A stretch of DNA of 64,000 bases from Phycisphaeraceae bacterium (GCA_019636565.1 JAHBXG010000012.1:1-64000); one strand, 5' to 3'. Positions 53,431 through 63,023 are shown, counted from the stretch's first letter. Notes: generated from the letters alone by a model not told the origin. Numbers and translations are program-made.

Positions 53431-53526
53431 GCGATCAGTTCTCCGTGTCGCCAAGCGTAGCCGAATTGCATTCCCAATGCTCTTCGCTGACCCCTATTCT
53501 TCCGGCCAATTCAGGGGCCCGGCGCG

Positions 53527-54972
53527 ATGAAAGTGGTTTCAATCGGCACCTACGACCGACTCGGTGGAGCCGCTCGTGCCGCATTTCGGCAACATGAAGC
53601 CCTCAGGCTCGCGGGTGTTGATCACTGGATGCTGGTCGGGAAAAAGTCCTCGCGCGACCCGTTCGTCGTCGAAGCCCCTCCGATGCGTCAGTCCTACATC
53701 CGGTCCCGAAAGGCCGAACTGATCCGCCAGTTCGGGATCGACCGAAACCGAACCCCCCTGAGCGATACCTGGTTTTCCTTTCCGCTTCGCGATAATGGTC
53801 TTGCGGCACTCGACATCCTTCGCTCCGCCGACATCATCAACGTCCACTGGTGCTCCGCCTTGCTCTCGCTCACCGGCCTCGATGAACTCTGCGCCCTCGG
53901 CAAGCCGATCGTCCTCACCCTTCACGATCAGTGGGCGTTTACAGGAGGCTGTCATTACTCGGCCGGCTGCGAGGGCTTCCGAAAGGACTGCTCTTCGTGC
54001 CCCCAGCTCGCCGTCGATCCGTTCCACGTCCCCGCCACGGTGCTCAGGCTCCGCCAGGAACTCACCCGCGCCCGCCGAGGCACGGTCGTTTCCCCCAGCC
54101 GATGGATGTGCCGCACCGCTTGCGAGTCACCCGTTCTTGCCGGATGGCGTCACGAACACATCCCCATGCCGCTTGACATGGAGGCTTTCAAGCCCCAGCC
54201 GCGCGAGACAGCACTTGCACACCTTGGCCTCAAGCCCGGCCCATGGCGAATCCTCTTCGTCGCCGACCGCGTTGCCGAGCGCCGCAAAGGTTTTCAGGAT
54301 CTTGTCGAAGCCGCCGCACTCGTCACATCGGTTGCGGATCGCCCGGTGCACTTCCTGGCAATGGGCCAGCACTCCGAACTCTCAAGTGAACTTGCGCCCC
54401 GCGTTGAGTTCGTCGGCAGTCTTTCGGACGACGAGAAGATCGCCGCCACCTATTCTGCTTCCGACTGCCTGCTCCTCCCATCGCACGAAGACAATCTCCC
54501 CAACACCATGACAGAAGCACTCGCCTGCGGCACTCCGGTCGTCGGGTACGACATCGGCGGCCTGCCCGATCTCATCCGACCGGGCGAATCCGGAACGCTC
54601 GTCCCGAAGGGCGATATCCAGTCCCTGGCGCAGGCTCTTATTAATCTGCTTTCCTCGGGCGAGACGGAATCGCTCCGCCCGGCATGCCGCCGGATCGCAG
54701 AGGAGAATTGCTCCTATCCCGGTCACGCGCGTCGCTGTATCGACCTCTACGAGAACCTGCTCGCAACGCACACGCCGGCAACCTCCCCCCCAGTTGACTA
54801 CGACGCGCGCCTCTGGGACGAGAGCATCAAGCTCCTCCTGCACCGGCTCGAACTCCGCTCCGAGTTCTCCGAAACCGACAAGCAGACCATCATTGCCGGG
54901 CGGCTTGAAATCGCCCGACTTTTCTACCCGAATGGCGCAGCCCCGCTTCCCAACCGCTGGATTTGGATCTGA
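53527..54972 (+). CDS. Family 4 glycosyltransferase
   Basis: A 481-residue GT-B sugar transferase. The N-terminal Rossmann domain shows the RLGGAARAAFRQHEALRLAG donor-loop pattern and LTLHDQWAFTGGCHYSAGCEGF with a Cys-rich motif. The C-terminal domain shows ILFVADRVAERRKGFQDLVEA, LPSHEDNLPNTMTEALACGTPVVGYDIGGLPDLI (the E-x7-E retaining motif) and GDIQSLAQAL. It should build a surface polysaccharide or glycan; the sugar is unknown. It is divergent from alaS and followed by sthA 92 bases later. Confidence 0.88.
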   Translation: MKVVSIGTYDRLGGAARAAFRQHEALRLAGVDHWMLVGKKSSRDPFVVEAPPMRQSYIRSRKAELIRQFGIDRNRTPLSDTWFSFPLRDNGLAALDILRSADIINVHWCSALLSLTGLDELCALGKPIVLTLHDQWAFTGGCHYSAGCEGFRKDCSSCPQLAVDPFHVPATVLRLRQELTRARRGTVVSPSRWMCRTACESPVLAGWRHEHIPMPLDMEAFKPQPRETALAHLGLKPGPWRILFVADRVAERRKGFQDLVEAAALVTSVADRPVHFLAMGQHSELSSELAPRVEFVGSLSDDEKIAATYSASDCLLLPSHEDNLPNTMTEALACGTPVVGYDIGGLPDLIRPGESGTLVPKGDIQSLAQALINLLSSGETESLRPACRRIAEENCSYPGHARRCIDLYENLLATHTPATSPPVDYDARLWDESIKLLLHRLELRSEFSETDKQTIIAGRLEIARLFYPNGAAPLPNRWIWI

Positions 54973-55064
54973 TTTCGGCCGGATCAACCGGCATCAAGTG
55001 CCGATAAATAGACTGGGCTTCTTCGCCCTCCAATTGATACCCTGCTTCAAAGGCACGCACCGAT

Positions 55065-56498
55065 ATGAGAAAGTTCGACCTCTGCGTCATCGGCTCCGGC
55101 CCCGCAGGACAAAAAGCCGCCATCCAAGCCGCCAAACTCGGACGCTCCGTCGCGGTCGTTGAAATGCGCGAGGTGCTCGGGGGCGTTGCCATCAACACCG
55201 GCACCATCCCGAGCAAAGCGCTCCGGGAAGCCATCCTCGATTTCGGCGGACGCACCACGGTCGCGCCGTCGCTCGCCGACTTCGCCGCCGCCAAACCCGC
55301 ACTCAACCGCGCGGGCGGCTTTACCGGCCTGATGGAGGCCTGCCATCGAGTGATTCGAAAGGAAATCGACCTCGTCCGTGAGCACTTTGCCAGCAATGGC
55401 ATCACCGTGCTCAATGGCAAAGGCCAATTCAAGAATGACCATCAGGTCGACGTCGTCGGCGTGCACGCTTCCGAGACCATTGAAGCCGACCACATCCTCG
55501 TGGCCGTGGGAACAGTCCCCACCACCCCGGAAACCATCCCGTTCGACGGCGTGCAGATCTTTTCATCCGACGATCTGCTGAAGCTCGGCTCCATTCCGCG
55601 CTCCATTATCGTCGTCGGCGGCGGCGTGATCGGCACCGAATACGCCTCGATGCTGGCCGCTCTTGGCGTCCGCGTTACGCTGATCGAAGGTCGCCCTCGC
55701 CTGCTCGACTTCGTTGACGCCGAGATCACCGAAGCGCTCCAGTATCACCTCCGCCAGTCCGGTGTCACGCTCCGCCTCGGCGAGAAAGTCGTCAAGATCG
55801 ATCGGCGTGCAACCACCGATGCAGCGCGGCGCGAAGGCGTCAAGTCCATGATCGAGGCGACACTCGAATCCGGCAAGACCCTCACCGCCGACACGCTTCT
55901 CTATGCGGTAGGCCGTCAGGGCAGCACCGACTCGCTCAACCTGGCTGCGGCCGGTCTTTCCGCCGACAACCGGGGTCGCATCACTGTCAATAAGGAATTC
56001 CAGACCAACGTCGCGCACATCTACGCCGCCGGAGACGTCATCGGGTTCCCAGCGCTCGCGAGCACCTCGATGGAACAGGGCCGCGTCGCAGCGTGCCACA
56101 TGTTCGGCGTCAAGTGCGAAAACTACGACTCGCTCCTCCCTTACGGCATCTATTCGATTCCCGAGATTTCCATGGTCGGCTGGACCGAGGAGAAACTCAC
56201 CGCCGACTCCATCCCCTACGAGGCCGGAATCGCCCTTTATAAAGAAACCGCCCGCGGCCAGCTTCTCGGCGACGAGATCGGCATGCTCAAAATGCTCTTC
56301 CACCAGGAAACCCGCGCTCTTCTGGGTGTTCACATCATCGGCACCAACGCCACCGAACTCGTCCACATCGGCCAGTGCGCCATGGCTTTCAAAGCCACCG
56401 CCGAGTACTTCATCAATACCGTGTTTAATTATCCGACCCTCGCGGAGTGCTACAAGATCGCTTCGCTCAATGGTGTCAACAAGCTCGGCAACGTCTAG
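55065..56498 (+). CDS. sthA: Soluble pyridine nucleotide transhydrogenase (Si-specific)
   Basis: Moves hydride between NADPH and NAD+ to balance the two pools. The 477 residues have the FAD-binding IGSGPAGQKAAIQAAKLG, INTGTIPSKALREAI (without the redox Cys pair of lipoamide dehydrogenases, as in SthA), the NAD(P)-binding VVGGGVIGTEYASMLAALG, YAAGDVIGFPALASTSMEQGR and the dimer domain ending FNYPTLAECYK. The missing Cys pair is what separates it from the other flavoprotein reductases. It sits between a glycosyltransferase and an FkbM methyltransferase, with no obvious pathway link. Confidence 0.9.
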   Translation: MRKFDLCVIGSGPAGQKAAIQAAKLGRSVAVVEMREVLGGVAINTGTIPSKALREAILDFGGRTTVAPSLADFAAAKPALNRAGGFTGLMEACHRVIRKEIDLVREHFASNGITVLNGKGQFKNDHQVDVVGVHASETIEADHILVAVGTVPTTPETIPFDGVQIFSSDDLLKLGSIPRSIIVVGGGVIGTEYASMLAALGVRVTLIEGRPRLLDFVDAEITEALQYHLRQSGVTLRLGEKVVKIDRRATTDAARREGVKSMIEATLESGKTLTADTLLYAVGRQGSTDSLNLAAAGLSADNRGRITVNKEFQTNVAHIYAAGDVIGFPALASTSMEQGRVAACHMFGVKCENYDSLLPYGIYSIPEISMVGWTEEKLTADSIPYEAGIALYKETARGQLLGDEIGMLKMLFHQETRALLGVHIIGTNATELVHIGQCAMAFKATAEYFINTVFNYPTLAECYKIASLNGVNKLGNV

Positions 56499-56519
56499 CC
56501 CCTGCTCCAACCAGCCGCC

Positions 56520-57410
56520 ATGAAGCCTCCATTCTCCTTGATCGAGATGCTCGGGGAATCGGTCCCCCACTTGCACATCGTCGATGTCGGCGCGATGTTC
56601 ATCGGGCCCGAGCACATTCCTTATCGCCCGCTGCTCCGGCCGGGTCGCACCACCGTTACCGGATTCGAACCTCTAGTCTCGGAATGCGAATCACTCAACG
56701 CCTCGGCGCCGCCCGACCACAAGTTCCTGCCTTACTGCATCGGAGACGGCACGGAGCGGACGTTTTACATCACCAACACCGGGTTTACCTCATCGCTCTA
56801 CGAGCCCAACACCGAATTGCTCCGCGCTTTCAACAACCTGGAAGAACTCACACGCGTGGTCCGTACCGTTCCGATTCAGACCGTGCGCCTCGACGACGTG
56901 GCGGAAATCGGCGATGTCCACTTCCTGAAACTCGACGTGCAGGGAGCGGAACTCGATGTGCTCCGCAACGCCGAGCGCGTACTCAAGTCCACCATGCTCC
57001 TGCACTGCGAGGTGGAATTTCTGGAGATGTACAAGGGTCAGCCGCTCTTTGGCGATGTCCACGCCTTCCTGCGAACGCAGGGGTTCATGCTCCACTTCCT
57101 GAATGGTTCCGGCGGTCGCGCGTTTACCCCAGTTACAGCGAACAACAACATCAACATGGCCGTCCAGCAGACGCTTTGGTCCGACGCCATCTTCGTGCCC
57201 GATTTCCGGCGGCTGCATCACTACGCGCCCGAGCGATTGCTGGCGCTCGCAGTAATGCTCCATGAACTGTTCATCTCGGTCGATCTCGTCGCGGTCGTGC
57301 TCAACCATCACGACCGCAAGACCGGTTCCGATCTGTGGACGGCATATCTGCGCAGGCTCACGGGCAATGCGGATCCCGGAAAAAGACCGGCGCTCGCCGG
57401 CTTGGATTGA
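56520..57410 (+). CDS. FkbM-family methyltransferase
   Basis: A 296-residue SAM-dependent O-methyltransferase. The SAM site region is IVDVGAMFIGPE followed by TVTGFEPLVSECESLN, and later VHFLKLDVQGAELDVLRNAERVLKST is the FkbM hallmark, with a Glu in LHCEVEFLEMY. FkbM enzymes methylate sugar or polyketide hydroxyls; together with the glycosyltransferase two genes upstream it may act on a surface glycan. It starts 22 bases after sthA. Confidence 0.85.
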   Translation: MKPPFSLIEMLGESVPHLHIVDVGAMFIGPEHIPYRPLLRPGRTTVTGFEPLVSECESLNASAPPDHKFLPYCIGDGTERTFYITNTGFTSSLYEPNTELLRAFNNLEELTRVVRTVPIQTVRLDDVAEIGDVHFLKLDVQGAELDVLRNAERVLKSTMLLHCEVEFLEMYKGQPLFGDVHAFLRTQGFMLHFLNGSGGRAFTPVTANNNINMAVQQTLWSDAIFVPDFRRLHHYAPERLLALAVMLHELFISVDLVAVVLNHHDRKTGSDLWTAYLRRLTGNADPGKRPALAGLD

Positions 57411-57490
57411 GAGCAAGGCCCAATCGGCTTTCCGACATCCTCTCCGGAGATTGCCTTCGGTCCGACCCAACCTATTCGGTCCGGCGTTCT

Positions 57491-57919
57491 TCAGCGACGG
57501 GCCAGCAAATCGCGGATTTCAATGAGCAGCTTTTCCTCGTTCGAGGGCGGGGCCGGGGGCGCCGGGGGCTTTTCGGCTTCGAATCGCTTCCTCGCCGTGT
57601 TGAACGCCTTCACCACCAGAAAAATGCAGATTGCCAGAATGATGAAGTTGATGAGGACCGTGATGAAACTGCCGTAGGCCAGCACGGCACCGGCCTTTCT
57701 CGCCTCAACCAGCGCGAGACTCGAGTCCTGACCCGAAAGCGGGATGTAAAGGTTGGTGAAATCAACGTTGCCGACGACTCGCCCAACCAATGGCATGATC
57801 AGGTCGTTGATGACCGAGTTCACGATACCACCGAACGACGCCCCGATGATCACGCCCACGGCAAGGTCGAGCACGTTGCCTTTGAGCGCGAACTCTCGAA
57901 ATTCCTTCACAACGCCCAT
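57491..57919 (-). CDS. mscL: Large-conductance mechanosensitive channel MscL
   Basis: Opens a wide pore under membrane tension to release osmolytes. The 142 residues match the family: [39 protein letters not shown] for the first helix, a periplasmic loop, [22 protein letters not shown] for the second, and the C-terminal helix. An AAAGGGAAAG ribosome site precedes the ATG. The gap to FkbM on the other strand (57411-57490) holds no strong terminator. Confidence 0.96.
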   Translation of the reverse strand: MGVVKEFREFALKGNVLDLAVGVIIGASFGGIVNSVINDLIMPLVGRVVGNVDFTNLYIPLSGQDSSLALVEARKAGAVLAYGSFITVLINFIILAICIFLVVKAFNTARKRFEAEKPPAPPAPPSNEEKLLIEIRDLLARR

Positions 57920-58036
57920 TTGTGCTTTCCCTTTCGCCGAAGTTCATTGGGTCACGAACGCGGAGCGTATCAGGCGGACCGTCCGCTCCTCGACATACCT
58001 CCTCCAGAACCATCTCCGCACAAAATCGAATAGAAA

Positions 58037-58117
58037 AGGCCGGGGTGGGATTCGAACCCACGAAGCTTGCGCAACGGATTTGCAATCCGCTCCATTTGTC
58101 CACTCTGGCACCCGGCC
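58037..58117 (-). tRNA. tRNA-Cys (GCA) with long variable region
   Basis: Read on the minus strand: acceptor GGCCGGG pairs with CCCGGCC, the T arm is GTGGG-TTCGAAT-CCCAC, and the anticodon stem-loop has GCA in a TTGCAAA loop. The D stem is only 3 bp and the variable region is about 12 bases (a GCAA loop on a 2-bp stem), a class II-like shape seen in Ser and Leu tRNAs rather than a standard Cys. The 3' CCA is not encoded. A T-run follows. Confidence 0.92.
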
Positions 58118-58145
58118 GCGGGTTTCCGGGCAAACCGGAAGGGGG

Positions 58146-58173
58146 ATACTAACGCCCGAGGCTGGCAGGTCAA
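58146..58173 (-). promoter_or_regulatory. Promoter of the tRNA-Cys gene
   Basis: Minus-strand TTGACC (58168-58173), a 16-base spacer and TAGTAT (58146-58151), placed about 28 bases before the tRNA 5' end. Confidence 0.6.
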
Positions 58174-58270
58174 CCGCCATCGATGCGCAGCCTCCGGCTC
58201 GGGCGACCCCCCCGCCCCAGCCGATGATCGGGTTACGCTTCTCCGGAAGAGCTTGCGGCAGGAGGCACCG

Positions 58271-59296
58271 ATGTTTGGGCACCTATTCAGTTTGAGCGTG
58301 CGAGCCATGATGCTCGGCACGACGTTGGCTCTGGCCAATGAACCGCCCACGGCCACGCCCGAACTCCAGACCGTTCAGGGCAGCACTCCCAGAGATGTCG
58401 CCGCTCCCTCGGCCGCGAAGTCCAAGGACAAGCCAGCAGCCACTATTCCTGGGCTCAGCCCCGAAACTTTTTCGGTTCCGCCCGGTCGTTACTTCCCCGA
58501 AGGAACTTTTCTCGTCCGCAGGACCGGAACTGTGCGCATGCTCAAGACCGGCGAGGCCATCTTCATCCCCGACATGCCTTCGCCCCGCGATGCCCGTCGC
58601 CGCGGCGAGCGACCGATGATTCTCCTCCCCTGCCAAACGCTTTCGGCGCTCCAGTCTTCCGTCGCCACCAGCCCCGATCCGCACGAGACACGCGTCGAGG
58701 TCTCCGGCCAGTTGTTCGTCTACCGAGAGCGTCAGCAACTCCTGCCCACCATCTTCACGGTTGTACGGTCCACGCCGACTTCGCCGGAATCCGCTGTAAA
58801 GCCCGCCGTCCCGGCGAAAGATGAGGAGGGCGAATTCACCTCGGTTCGCCCGGGCGACGACCCCGAGGTCGCCGACATCATCAAGCAACTCGAAAGCCGG
58901 CGCAGCGAAGCACTTCCCCCCATCAGCAGCGCTTCAACCGAACCTGCCAAGTCCGAAGCCGCCAGCCCGATGACCGCTTCTGACGCGGAAATCGCCGGAG
59001 CGTCTCGTTCACTCGTACCGGAAGGAACGCTCTTCACCGATCGGCGTGGCAGACTCGTCCGCATTGGGGACCGGCTCGGAATCGCCTTCGATGGAGACGC
59101 AAACACTCCGGCCGAACCCGCGATGTACATCATCCGCTCCAAGGCGCTCGAACGTTTGGAAGGGTCCATCGCAAACCGCAACGGCACGGTTGACATCATT
59201 GTGACCGGGCGCGTCTACACGTATCGAAATCAGAACTACATCCTGCCGCTTATGGCCCAAATCGAGCCTCCGGGGCAGCTGCGGCCGCTTCAGTAG
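58271..59296 (+). CDS. Exported protein with an internally duplicated domain, unknown function
   Basis: A 341-residue protein with an N-terminal signal-like helix (about 5-22) and two similar halves separated by a low-complexity linker. Half one (about 72-165) reads PEGTFLVRRTGTVRMLKTGEAIFI and later VEVSGQLFVYRERQQLLPTIFTVV. Half two (about 248-335) reads PEGTLFTDRRGRLVRIGDRLGIAFD and later VTGRVYTYRNQNYILPLMAQIEP. The repeated PEGT, R-T/R-G and Y-R-x-x-Q-LP pattern marks a duplicated beta domain. No family was recognised. ATG at 58271 with an AGGAGG site. It is probably cotranscribed with the small gene after it. Confidence 0.78.
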   Translation: MFGHLFSLSVRAMMLGTTLALANEPPTATPELQTVQGSTPRDVAAPSAAKSKDKPAATIPGLSPETFSVPPGRYFPEGTFLVRRTGTVRMLKTGEAIFIPDMPSPRDARRRGERPMILLPCQTLSALQSSVATSPDPHETRVEVSGQLFVYRERQQLLPTIFTVVRSTPTSPESAVKPAVPAKDEEGEFTSVRPGDDPEVADIIKQLESRRSEALPPISSASTEPAKSEAASPMTASDAEIAGASRSLVPEGTLFTDRRGRLVRIGDRLGIAFDGDANTPAEPAMYIIRSKALERLEGSIANRNGTVDIIVTGRVYTYRNQNYILPLMAQIEPPGQLRPLQ

Positions 59297-59328
59297 CCGG
59301 GGCGCGAGCAAGCAGACAGGGAGCCGAC

Positions 59329-59715
59329 ATGATCCGATTGCTGGCGACTCTTGCCAATGTCGACCCCTCTCCCGCGGCAGGGCTGATCGGGCGCGGCTTC
59401 ATGCTCGTCGCCCTTCTCTGCTTGGGTCTCATCGTCGTCATGGCCTCTCTTGTGCTCGCGCTGCTCTCCCGACGCCGCGCTCGCCAGCGGGTCAAGTCGC
59501 AGGAGACGAGGTTGAGCCGGGGGGAGGATCCGTGGCGAGTCAGCGCCGAGCGAGCCGACGTCCCCACGGCCGAAGAGTTGTACCGCGCCAGCGGTTTCGA
59601 TAAGGACGACACACGGATCGAAGATTCGCCGGACTTCGGCGACGGTGGTCCCGGCGACGAAGGCGGGAGCGACAGGCCCCGTCGCCACGGACCCCGCAAG
59701 CCCGATCAATTCTGA
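59329..59715 (+). CDS. Small membrane protein, unknown function
   Basis: A 128-residue protein with one transmembrane helix (about 22-46, FMLVALLCLGLIVVMASLVLALL), a basic segment directly after it and a hydrophilic acidic tail rich in Asp, Gly and Pro. No motif was recognised. It starts 33 bases after the duplicated-domain gene and 18 bases before the SDR gene, so it is probably in their operon. Confidence 0.6.
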   Translation: MIRLLATLANVDPSPAAGLIGRGFMLVALLCLGLIVVMASLVLALLSRRRARQRVKSQETRLSRGEDPWRVSAERADVPTAEELYRASGFDKDDTRIEDSPDFGDGGPGDEGGSDRPRRHGPRKPDQF

Positions 59716-59732
59716 CCCGCGCCCTCACCCTC

Positions 59733-60527
59733 TTGACGCAGAGCGAACAATCCGGCGTGAACCCTCGGCAAGAATCGAAAATCACCGCGCTGATTACGGG
59801 AGGCACGCAGCGCGTGGGTTTGGCAATTGCACGGGCATTGGGCTTGCATGCCCCCTCAACTTTGATTCTGACGTCGCGCGATCCCGAATCGCCCGGCGCG
59901 GTCGACGCAAAACGTGAATTGGAATCGATCGGCGCGCGAGTGGAACTCGAACACTGGGATCCGGGGGACGCGGCATCGATCGGCCCCTTCGCGCGGCGGA
60001 TGACCGACCGCCATCCGATGCTCGACGTACTGGTACACAACGCCAGTGCGTACGAGCCGTCCCCCCTGGCATCGCTCAATTCCGAACAACTGGACCGGGC
60101 GATGAGGATCAATGCATTCGCGCCGGCCATGCTGACCGGCGAACTGCGAGCGATGCTGAGCGCGTCCAATCACCCCGGCGGCGCGGGCGTCGTCGCCATG
60201 GTGGATATGCACGTCCTCGGACGCCCCCGCAAAGACCTGCTTGCCTATTCCATGAGCAAGGCGGCGCTCGTCGAAGCGGTGCGGACACTTGCACGTGAAC
60301 TCGCCCCGAGGGTCCGGGTCAACGCTGTCGCGCCGGGGGTGGTGGCATGGCCCGAGCAAGGTTCGGAGGCCGGCGAAGCGTTTCAGCGCGCGTACCTGGC
60401 CCGGGTTCCGCTCGAACGCGCCGGAACCCCCGAAGACGCGGCTGAAACGGTGCGCTGGCTCGCGCTCGATGCCCGATATGTCACAGGCGAGATCGTCCGC
60501 GTCGATGGAGGGCGCTGGCTCGCGTGA
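59733..60527 (+). CDS. Short-chain dehydrogenase, pteridine-reductase-like
   Basis: A 264-residue NAD(P)-dependent SDR enzyme. The cofactor loop is ITGGTQRVG (the FolM/pteridine reductase variant of TGxxxGxG), followed by LVHNASAY and the catalytic AYSMSKAAL (Tyr and Lys). The VNAVAPGVVAWPE segment and a RAGTPEDAAETVRWLALDARYVTGEIVRVDGGRWL ending fit the fold. A role in dihydrofolate or tetrahydropterin reduction is likely but not certain. The start is TTG at 59733, or GTG at 59757. Its stop overlaps the GTG of the following permease. Confidence 0.85.
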   Translation: MTQSEQSGVNPRQESKITALITGGTQRVGLAIARALGLHAPSTLILTSRDPESPGAVDAKRELESIGARVELEHWDPGDAASIGPFARRMTDRHPMLDVLVHNASAYEPSPLASLNSEQLDRAMRINAFAPAMLTGELRAMLSASNHPGGAGVVAMVDMHVLGRPRKDLLAYSMSKAALVEAVRTLARELAPRVRVNAVAPGVVAWPEQGSEAGEAFQRAYLARVPLERAGTPEDAAETVRWLALDARYVTGEIVRVDGGRWLA

Positions 60528-62173
60528 ATTTCGGCGCGAAACGCGCCAACCCCGCTACCCTCATCCCGCACGTGTACCAATTGCTCCTCACAAAGCGCTA
60601 CCTGACCAGCAAGATCATGCCTTTGCTCGCGGCCCTTGCCGTTGCGCTATGCACGGCGATGGTCATTGTCGTTTGGTCGGTCATGGGCGGATTCCTTGTC
60701 ATGCTCATCAACTCCGGTCGCACGCTGGCCGGGGACGTCTCGATTTCTTGGCCCATTACCGGCTTTGCCTATTACGAGGATCTGATCAAGCGGCTTGAGG
60801 CCGACCCCGAGGTTGCCGCCGCCGCACCGATGATCGAAACCTACGGCCTGATCGGTCTGCCCGACGGACGCACCGAGACTGTGCAGATCAAAGGAATCGA
60901 TGGACCTTCTTTTTCCAAGGTGACCTCGTACGACGAAATCCTCTATTGGCGTCCGATCGACAAGCCAAACGAGAAAGACACGACGCGCCAGGACCTCCGC
61001 CTCGGCAAACACGACCTGTGGAAGCAATTGTTTGACGGCGGCAAGCGCCTCGTGCGCACCGAAGTCTCCAAGGTCGATGGCAAAGCTGTGGAGCGCCCGG
61101 CGGTCGTACCCGGAATCTCGGTCAGCGGATTCAATTTTCGCGAGCCCTGGGGGTTCTACCCCGGGTTGCCTTACATCCGCACCACCGAAGGTGACAAGAA
61201 GCCGGTCGACATGTTCATGCTGCCCGTCGATGGGACGGTGACCCTGAACGTGCTGCCCATGGACAGCAAGGGACGCGCGATCGAAATGGTGGCGCGAACG
61301 TTTCCCGTCGCCAACGAATTCCATTCCGGGCTTTACGAGATCGACCACAAGACCGTGTTCGTGCAGTTGAAGGCGCTGCAGGACATGCTCAAGATGAACC
61401 GCGCCGCAAAGATCGATACGTCGGGCGGCGGCGTGAAACTGTCCAAGAACCCGAACGAAGAAGCGTTCCTCCCCCCCACCATCGTCAGCGAAGATCCGGC
61501 GCGCGTCACCAACGTGTTGGTGCGAAGCAAACGCGATTCATTCGACATGGCGGACGCCGAACGCCTCGCGGAGCGAGTCTCCAAGATCTACGGCGAGTTT
61601 GCCGCGGCACACGCGGGCAAAGTACCCGAATCGACATCCATCCGCATTCTCACGTGGGTTGACCAGAACCGCACCATGATCACGGCGGTCAAGAAGGAAA
61701 CGGCACTCGTGCTGTTCATCTTCTGCTTCGTCTCGCTGACGGCGGTCTTCCTTGTGCTGGCGATTTTCTGGGCGATGGTGAGCGAGAAGACCCGAGATAT
61801 TGGCGTTCTCCGCGCAGTCGGTGCGTCACGCTCGGGAGTCGCAGGGTTGTGGTTGCTGTATGGCCTCGCAATTGGGATTGTGGGTGCTGCGTTCGGATTT
61901 GCTCTTGCTTATGTCGTGGTCACAAATATTAACGAAATCCATGAATGGATGGGACGCCTCGGAGAACGGCTCTCCGCGCTTACGGGGACACAAATAAACT
62001 TGTTCATTTGGGACCCTCGGGTGTATTACTTCACCAAGATCCCCAGCGATCTCGACCCGACCCACGTCATCATCGTGCTCTGCGGCGGTCTGCTGGCCAG
62101 TTGCCTCGGCGCGCTCTGGCCCGCGGCACGCGCCGCCCGCATGAACCCAGTTCAGGCACTCCGATTCGAGTAA
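60524..62173 (+). CDS. ABC transporter permease of LolC/LolE type
   Basis: The membrane part of a lipoprotein-release or MacB-like ABC system. The 549 residues have the family plan: a helix at about 34-58 (LLAALAVALCTAMVIVVWSVMGGFLVML), a periplasmic domain of about 340 residues, then three helices. The conserved FWAMVSEKTRDIGVLRAVGASRSGVAGLWLLYGLAIGIVGAAFG pattern lies between them, with a closing WPARAARMNPVQALRFE. LolC/E proteins lift lipoproteins from the inner membrane. The GTG at 60524 overlaps the SDR stop (GTGA); a start nearer YQLLLTKRYL is also possible. The ATPase follows 6 bases later. Confidence 0.9.
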   Translation: MNFGAKRANPATLIPHVYQLLLTKRYLTSKIMPLLAALAVALCTAMVIVVWSVMGGFLVMLINSGRTLAGDVSISWPITGFAYYEDLIKRLEADPEVAAAAPMIETYGLIGLPDGRTETVQIKGIDGPSFSKVTSYDEILYWRPIDKPNEKDTTRQDLRLGKHDLWKQLFDGGKRLVRTEVSKVDGKAVERPAVVPGISVSGFNFREPWGFYPGLPYIRTTEGDKKPVDMFMLPVDGTVTLNVLPMDSKGRAIEMVARTFPVANEFHSGLYEIDHKTVFVQLKALQDMLKMNRAAKIDTSGGGVKLSKNPNEEAFLPPTIVSEDPARVTNVLVRSKRDSFDMADAERLAERVSKIYGEFAAAHAGKVPESTSIRILTWVDQNRTMITAVKKETALVLFIFCFVSLTAVFLVLAIFWAMVSEKTRDIGVLRAVGASRSGVAGLWLLYGLAIGIVGAAFGFALAYVVVTNINEIHEWMGRLGERLSALTGTQINLFIWDPRVYYFTKIPSDLDPTHVIIVLCGGLLASCLGALWPAARAARMNPVQALRFE

Positions 62174-62179
62174 GTCCTC

Positions 62180-62944
62180 TTGACCGCAGTCGCTCACTCC
62201 AAATCTCCGTCGCATTCGATCGCCAGGGCCGGCGAGCCGGTGCTGCAGGCCACCAATCTCCGCAAGACTTACCTGCTGGGCCGGACCAAGGTGCCGGTGC
62301 TGAGGGGGGTCGACCTCAGTATCCAAGAGGGCGAATCGATCGCGGTGCTCGGGGCCTCCGGTTCGGGAAAGAGCACTTTGTTGCACCTGCTCGGCGGGCT
62401 CGACAGTGTGGACAAGGTGGGAGCGGATGTCGCCGCCCCGTCGATCATGTTCCGTGGTCAGGATCTGACGAAGATCTCGACGGGCAAATTGGATGAATAC
62501 CGACGTCGGCGCGTCGGCTTTGTCTTCCAGTTCTACCACCTGCTTCCCGAATTGACGGTCCTGCAGAACGTGACCCTTGCCGCGATGACGGCCTTGGGCG
62601 CTTTCGAGTACTTCCGAACTCGCAGCGCCGTCCGGGCGCACGCACGCGAACTGCTCGAACGCATCGGCCTCTCGCACCGGATCACGCACCGCCCCGCGGA
62701 ACTCTCCGGGGGGGAGCGTCAGCGAGTGGCGATCGCGCGAGCACTCATCAACAAGCCCGATCTGCTTCTGGCAGACGAGCCCACCGGAAACCTGGATCGC
62801 GTCACTGGTGCCTCAATTCTCGATCTCTTCACCAGCCTGCACAAAGCCGGGCAGTCGATGGTCATCGTGACGCACGACGAGACGACCGCCGCGCGATCCG
62901 ATCGGATTGTGCATCTGGTCGATGGCAGGGTGCAGGCAGGTTGA
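62180..62944 (+). CDS. lolD: ABC transporter ATP-binding protein of LolD/MacB type
   Basis: ATPase of the lipoprotein-release complex, paired with the permease just upstream. The 254 residues show LGASGSGKSTLLHLLGGLD (Walker A), the Q-loop FVFQFYHLLPELTVLQNV, the signature LSGGERQRVAIARAL and Walker B LLLADEPTGNLD. These match the LolD/MacB/FtsE subgroup. A small extra segment follows the Walker A helix (VGADVAAPSIMFRG). The start is TTG at 62180. Permease and ATPase overlap functionally, so the pair is assigned together; the substrate of the complex is inferred. Confidence 0.92.
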   Translation: MTAVAHSKSPSHSIARAGEPVLQATNLRKTYLLGRTKVPVLRGVDLSIQEGESIAVLGASGSGKSTLLHLLGGLDSVDKVGADVAAPSIMFRGQDLTKISTGKLDEYRRRRVGFVFQFYHLLPELTVLQNVTLAAMTALGAFEYFRTRSAVRAHARELLERIGLSHRITHRPAELSGGERQRVAIARALINKPDLLLADEPTGNLDRVTGASILDLFTSLHKAGQSMVIVTHDETTAARSDRIVHLVDGRVQAG

Positions 62945-63023
62945 CGCCGATCGGCGGGACGCTGCCGAAGCGCTGCCCCTTTCAGAAACCGTAAAGACGC
63001 TCGGGATGCGTTCACGCTAGCAG

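Noticed and set aside
62945..63023. Terminator candidate after lolD
   Set aside because: The repeated CGCTGCC units are direct, not inverted, and no T-run follows.
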